Shown here: positions 31,029-33,595 of the stretch, in pieces
Position numbering within the stretch: position 1 is the first letter of the stretch
Layout: every line of letters starts with the position of its first letter
Source of the DNA: Anaerolineaceae bacterium
Lineage (GTDB): Bacteria > Chloroflexota > Anaerolineae > Anaerolineales > Anaerolineaceae
DNA length: 33,595 nt
Assembly: GCA_018060515.1 (NCBI GenBank)
Contig: JAGOVY010000006.1
Span: 1 to 33,595, forward strand
Direction of reading: 5' to 3'
Notes under the pieces: model-generated
Told to the model about the DNA's origin: nothing
Seen by the model: the letters and a program-made list of their open reading frames with translations, nothing else
The model's database searches: none
Program-made: the position numbers and the translations under genes

Positions 31029-32849
31029 ATGAAGAAAAAGCTGCATATTACAATCCTCCTGCTCTTGGTAATCGGCACCCTCTTCGGCGTGCTGCTGGCC
31101 ATCTTCACCCCCTTTGGCACCGGCTTCGACGAAGAACGCCACCACCTGCCGCGCGTCTTCGACATCTCCGTCTTCAACATGCTTCCCAACACCACCGTAG
31201 ACAATCAAACCGCCTATTTCTCTGAGTTTCATACCCTCTCATTTTGGCGCCGCTTCTTCCGTGATGAAGGCTTCGAAATGTTCAAACCCGAAACCTTCCT
31301 CGTCCGCGGCAACTACGGCGGCATGAGCATTGGCGCCATCAACTCAGTCTACCCCCCGCTGATGTTCTTCCCCCAAGCCGCTGTCGCCGGCATCGCCTGG
31401 CGCTTCTTCGATTGGCCCATCATCCCCGTGACCATCGTAATGCGCATCGTGGGCTTGCTTCTTTTCCTGGCGGGCTGTGCCGTCACCCTCAAACTGCTGC
31501 CTATCAGCAAGTGGAGCTTCCTCGTGCTCGCCCTCACCCCCACCGCCTTGTATCAGGCTTCCACCATCAACGCCGACGGCTACTCCTTCGCAGTGGGCTT
31601 CATCTTTATGGCCTTGGTCCTCAATGCCGCGCTCCGTCCCCAGGTCAAACTCACCCGCGGCTATTGGCTCGCCCTCATCCTCGCAGTTATCGGGCTCGGG
31701 TTGGGCAAACCCGCCACTGTCTTCCTCCTGCCCATGCTCCTCATGCTGCCGCGCCGTGTGTTCTCCTCGCGCGCCCAGCTCATCACCCTCTGGCTCGTCA
31801 GCATCGCCGCCTTCATCTTCCAATTTGCCTGGCTCTACCTCGGCTTCCAAAACACACGCTTCGGCAGCGAGATCTTCACCGATACCGCCCTCAGCATCAC
31901 CTCCCAGTTGGGAACCTACCTCACCGCCTTCGCCCGTTCCTTCATCTTGTACAAAACCCAGCTCTTCAGTTCCATGCTGGCGGGCTATGGCAACTGGTTC
32001 GGCAAGGTGCCCGCCCTAACCTACGTCTTTCTCATCGCGGCTTTGCTCCTCAGCCTGCTGATGGATAAAAAACACCCCCAGCTCACCTGGAAAATGCGCC
32101 TCTTCATGCTCGGATTAATGCTCCTCAACTGGGCCGGCACACTCTTCCTTCTCACCTCCGGCAAATTCTCTCAGGGCAGCACCGATACCTTCCTTATCAT
32201 TCAAGGGCGCTACCTCCTCCCAACCCTGCCGCTGCTCTTCTTCGCCCTGTCCGGGCTCCTCAGCGTCAACGACAAAACCACCCGCCTCTTCCAGCGCCTC
32301 ATCCCGGTCGCCAGCGTTCTCGCGCTCATCGTCTTCTTCTGGGGTCTCTACGCTTACTTCTACACCTCCTGCGGACCCTATCTCTTCACCGGTCAAAACT
32401 GCGAACTGCCCGCCTATCACAATATGGAGCTCGATGAGCCGGCGGAGATCCTGCTCAGAGAGAACACCCTGCTCGAGCAGGATTTCAGCAACACCTGCCG
32501 CAACCTCACCGAGGTCCAGGTGCTCATCGGCGACAAAGAGATTGACGCCTCCGGTCAGCTTCGCCTCTCCCTGGTAGATGCCAGCGGCGCCGTCATCCTC
32601 AGCCAAACCTACCACGCGGATGACCTTTCACCCTTGCAGCGCCTCAGCCTGCCCGTGCCGCGGGGTCAACAGCTCCAGCCTGGAGCCTTCACCATCCGCC
32701 TCGAGCCCGTCGACCTCAAAGGCTACGTCGGCTTCGCCATCCGCTACCCCGACCGTTACCCCGGCGAGTTCCGCGAAGATGGCGACCCCGTGGATGCCGA
32801 TCTCGTATTCTTCTACTTCTGCGCCCCCGCCGGTCCCTTCAGCTACTAA
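31029..32849 (+). CDS. DUF2142 family multi-pass membrane protein
   Basis: A 606-residue membrane protein. The first loop has TGFDEERHHLPRVFDIS, the acidic, His/Arg-rich signature expected of DUF2142 (PF09913), which sits where glycosyltransferase C-type enzymes hold their acidic site. About 11-12 helices follow up to residue 450 or so. The last 140 residues form an extracellular beta-rich domain (FSNTCRNLTEVQVLIGD onward), ending in a conserved-looking Cys before PAGP. Lipid-linked sugar transfer is a reasonable guess for this architecture but is not established. The ATG has AAGGAG 5 bases upstream and follows the LOG gene by 12 bases. Third codon positions are very C-rich, which creates long open frames on the other strand. 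Confidence 0.85.
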   Translation: MKKKLHITILLLLVIGTLFGVLLAIFTPFGTGFDEERHHLPRVFDISVFNMLPNTTVDNQTAYFSEFHTLSFWRRFFRDEGFEMFKPETFLVRGNYGGMSIGAINSVYPPLMFFPQAAVAGIAWRFFDWPIIPVTIVMRIVGLLLFLAGCAVTLKLLPISKWSFLVLALTPTALYQASTINADGYSFAVGFIFMALVLNAALRPQVKLTRGYWLALILAVIGLGLGKPATVFLLPMLLMLPRRVFSSRAQLITLWLVSIAAFIFQFAWLYLGFQNTRFGSEIFTDTALSITSQLGTYLTAFARSFILYKTQLFSSMLAGYGNWFGKVPALTYVFLIAALLLSLLMDKKHPQLTWKMRLFMLGLMLLNWAGTLFLLTSGKFSQGSTDTFLIIQGRYLLPTLPLLFFALSGLLSVNDKTTRLFQRLIPVASVLALIVFFWGLYAYFYTSCGPYLFTGQNCELPAYHNMELDEPAEILLRENTLLEQDFSNTCRNLTEVQVLIGDKEIDASGQLRLSLVDASGAVILSQTYHADDLSPLQRLSLPVPRGQQLQPGAFTIRLEPVDLKGYVGFAIRYPDRYPGEFREDGDPVDADLVFFYFCAPAGPFSY

Positions 32850-32866
32850 ATCCCCGCAGCCTGGCA

Positions 32867-32875
32867 TGCTATAAT
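32867..32875 (+). promoter_or_regulatory. Extended -10 promoter of the methyltransferase relic and Fic gene
   Basis: TGCTATAAT, identical to the elements before the 348 methyltransferase and the aldolase. Transcription would start near 32882, 18 bases before ATG 32900. Confidence 0.6.
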
Positions 32876-32899
32876 TAACCAAGAGGAATTGCCCGGCTC

Positions 32900-33067
32900 A
32901 TGAACCAACAAGTCAAATCAAAGCTGCGCGTTGCCGCCCATGGTGAGGTCTTTACCGCCGAGCGCGAGGTCAACGCCATGCTCGATTTGGTCAAGCACGA
33001 AACCGAGCGCATTGACAGCCGCTTCCTCGTCGAAATTTTGCGCCTATGCCGAAAGCGGTTTCGTTGA
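32900..33067 (+). pseudogene. Relic of a restriction-type DNA methyltransferase, SAM motif deleted
   Basis: A 55-codon ORF. Its first 44 or so residues (HGEVFTAEREVNAMLDLVK, then [10 protein letters not shown]) match the N-terminus I know from class I DNA methyltransferases of restriction systems. There RIDSRFL continues as EPACGxGNFL (the SAM-binding motif I) and then A/VEILRRKL. Here RFL runs straight into VEILRL, so ten codons containing the whole motif appear to be missing, consistent with a deletion between two short copies of the Phe-Leu codons. After LRL the frame soon stops (TGA 33065-33067); the rest of the enzyme is absent. It cannot be an active methyltransferase. The TGA overlaps the ATG of the Fic gene (TGATG), so it may now act as a translated leader for that gene. 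Confidence 0.7.
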
Positions 33068-33595
33068 TGGCTAAAATCTCGCTTCGTTTCTTCGACGACC
33101 ATGAAGTCCGCGCCGTTTGGGATGAAGCCAACGCTACCTGGTGGTTTTCTGCGCTCGATATTATCGGCGTTTTGCGTGAAGAACCCGATCATCAAAAAAA
33201 CCGGAATTATTGGAAATACCTGAAAACAAAGCTGAAAAAAGAAAACCCCCAGTTGGTTAGTGCCGCTAACCAACTGAAAATAACCGCCGCAGATGGTAAA
33301 AAATACCTCACAGATACTTTCAACGCTGACGGGGTAATCGAGCTGGCGAAAAACTTCCCAAGCAAAAAGGCCAACCGGTTTATCGAGTGGTTTACCTATA
33401 GCGCTGAAACCATTGACGGAAAAAGTAAAAGCAAAGCTTATGCGCTCTTTGACAGTTCGCTCTATCATACGCTGGAGGTCGGCACACTCAACGGCTTGTG
33501 CCAAATCCACGCTTACCTCTTCGGCGGGCTGTATGATTTTGCCGGGCAAATTCGCACGCTCAACATTGCCAAAGGCGGCTTTCGTTTTGCACCCG
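33067..33595 (+). CDS. Bro-N domain plus Fic domain protein, 3' end outside the window
   Basis: At least 176 residues, open at the window edge. Residues 1-110 or so resemble the phage antirepressor Bro-N domain: [40 protein letters not shown], then [18 protein letters not shown] and [13 protein letters not shown]. From about 125 ([18 protein letters not shown], then [15 protein letters not shown] and [11 protein letters not shown]) it is the N-terminal half of a Fic domain. The catalytic HPFxxGNGR motif would lie beyond the window, so activity cannot be judged. Fic enzymes usually transfer AMP to proteins and often act as toxins; Bro-N suggests DNA binding or phage origin. ATG 33067 overlaps the stop of the methyltransferase relic by one base; an ATG at 33046 is in the same frame. 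The start choice and domain order are inferred from motifs. Confidence 0.8.
   Translation, partial: MAKISLRFFDDHEVRAVWDEANATWWFSALDIIGVLREEPDHQKNRNYWKYLKTKLKKENPQLVSAANQLKITAADGKKYLTDTFNADGVIELAKNFPSKKANRFIEWFTYSAETIDGKSKSKAYALFDSSLYHTLEVGTLNGLCQIHAYLFGGLYDFAGQIRTLNIAKGGFRFAP

Noticed and set aside
31344-31850. Long minus-strand frame (168 codons, rich in Glu/Gly/Asp) opposite the DUF2142 gene
   Set aside because: It mirrors the very C-rich third positions and hydrophobic codons of the DUF2142 gene; acidic low-complexity composition, no ribosome site and no family resemblance.
31412-32068. Plus-strand His/Arg/Pro-rich frame of 218 codons inside the DUF2142 gene
   Set aside because: It lies in an alternative frame of a confident membrane protein and has compositional bias only.
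32875-33549. Minus-strand frame of 224 codons over the relic and Fic region
   Set aside because: The plus strand here encodes clear Bro-N and Fic motifs and has a promoter; the minus frame shows no family motif.
1-33595. CRISPR arrays, insertion sequences, tRNA and rRNA genes
   Set aside because: No regularly spaced repeats, transposase motifs, tRNA cloverleaf signatures or rRNA-like stretches were noticed on reading; a dedicated scan (tRNAscan-SE, Infernal) was not possible.

Overview
The window looks like a chromosomal segment of an uncultured or little-studied bacterium, most likely Chloroflexota (Anaerolineae-like). This is inference, not proof. It rests on moderate GC, a very long 7TM/PAS/GAF/GGDEF sensor, a bacterial TiaS-like protein, a DUF2142 membrane protein and lipoprotein-type adaptors. 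I saw no rRNA, tRNA, CRISPR array or insertion sequence.

Layout. (1) 1-2411: the start of a minus-strand gene leaving the window, a SAM methyltransferase behind a structured leader, and a short TiaS-like protein preceded by a small leader ORF. (2) 2412-8149, minus strand: a lipoprotein with a beta-helix carbohydrate-binding domain, a VTC-type polyphosphate polymerase, its usual partner DUF4956, and an OmpR/histidine-kinase pair. This is the best candidate for a little-described multi-gene system. (3) 8418-13898, minus strand: a complete branched-chain amino-acid type ABC importer in the order binding protein, LivH, LivM, LivG, LivF, with a strong hairpin between the binding protein and LivH. 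(4) 14066-18765, minus strand: a 35-residue single-span membrane protein with its own promoter and terminator, and a 1501-residue sensor diguanylate cyclase. (5) 19000-20530, minus strand: class II fructose-bisphosphate aldolase and a YcgN-type cysteine-cluster protein. (6) 20648-25059, minus strand: an efflux operon of two ABC ATPases (a split YbhF), one ABC-2 permease and an HlyD-type lipoprotein adaptor, divergent from a LuxR-type two-component pair (25232-27113, plus strand). (7) 27164-29111, minus strand: an MFS transporter and a small methyltransferase. (8) 29284-32849, plus strand: DegV, a LOG-family hydrolase and a DUF2142 membrane protein. (9) 32900-33595: the relic of a DNA methyltransferase that lacks its SAM-binding motif, followed by a Bro-N/Fic protein cut by the window end. 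This looks like the edge of a defence or mobile region.

Expression signals are unusually readable. Four genes (OmpR regulator, YcgN-like, NarL-type kinase, small methyltransferase) have a -10 hexamer exactly six bases before an ATG and no Shine-Dalgarno, which suggests leaderless mRNAs. Other genes use an extended -10 TGCTATAAT plus a normal ribosome site. Several ORFs open with in-frame TTG or GTG codons upstream of better-supported starts; those starts are corrected here. Family assignments come from motifs recalled from known families; no database search was possible.
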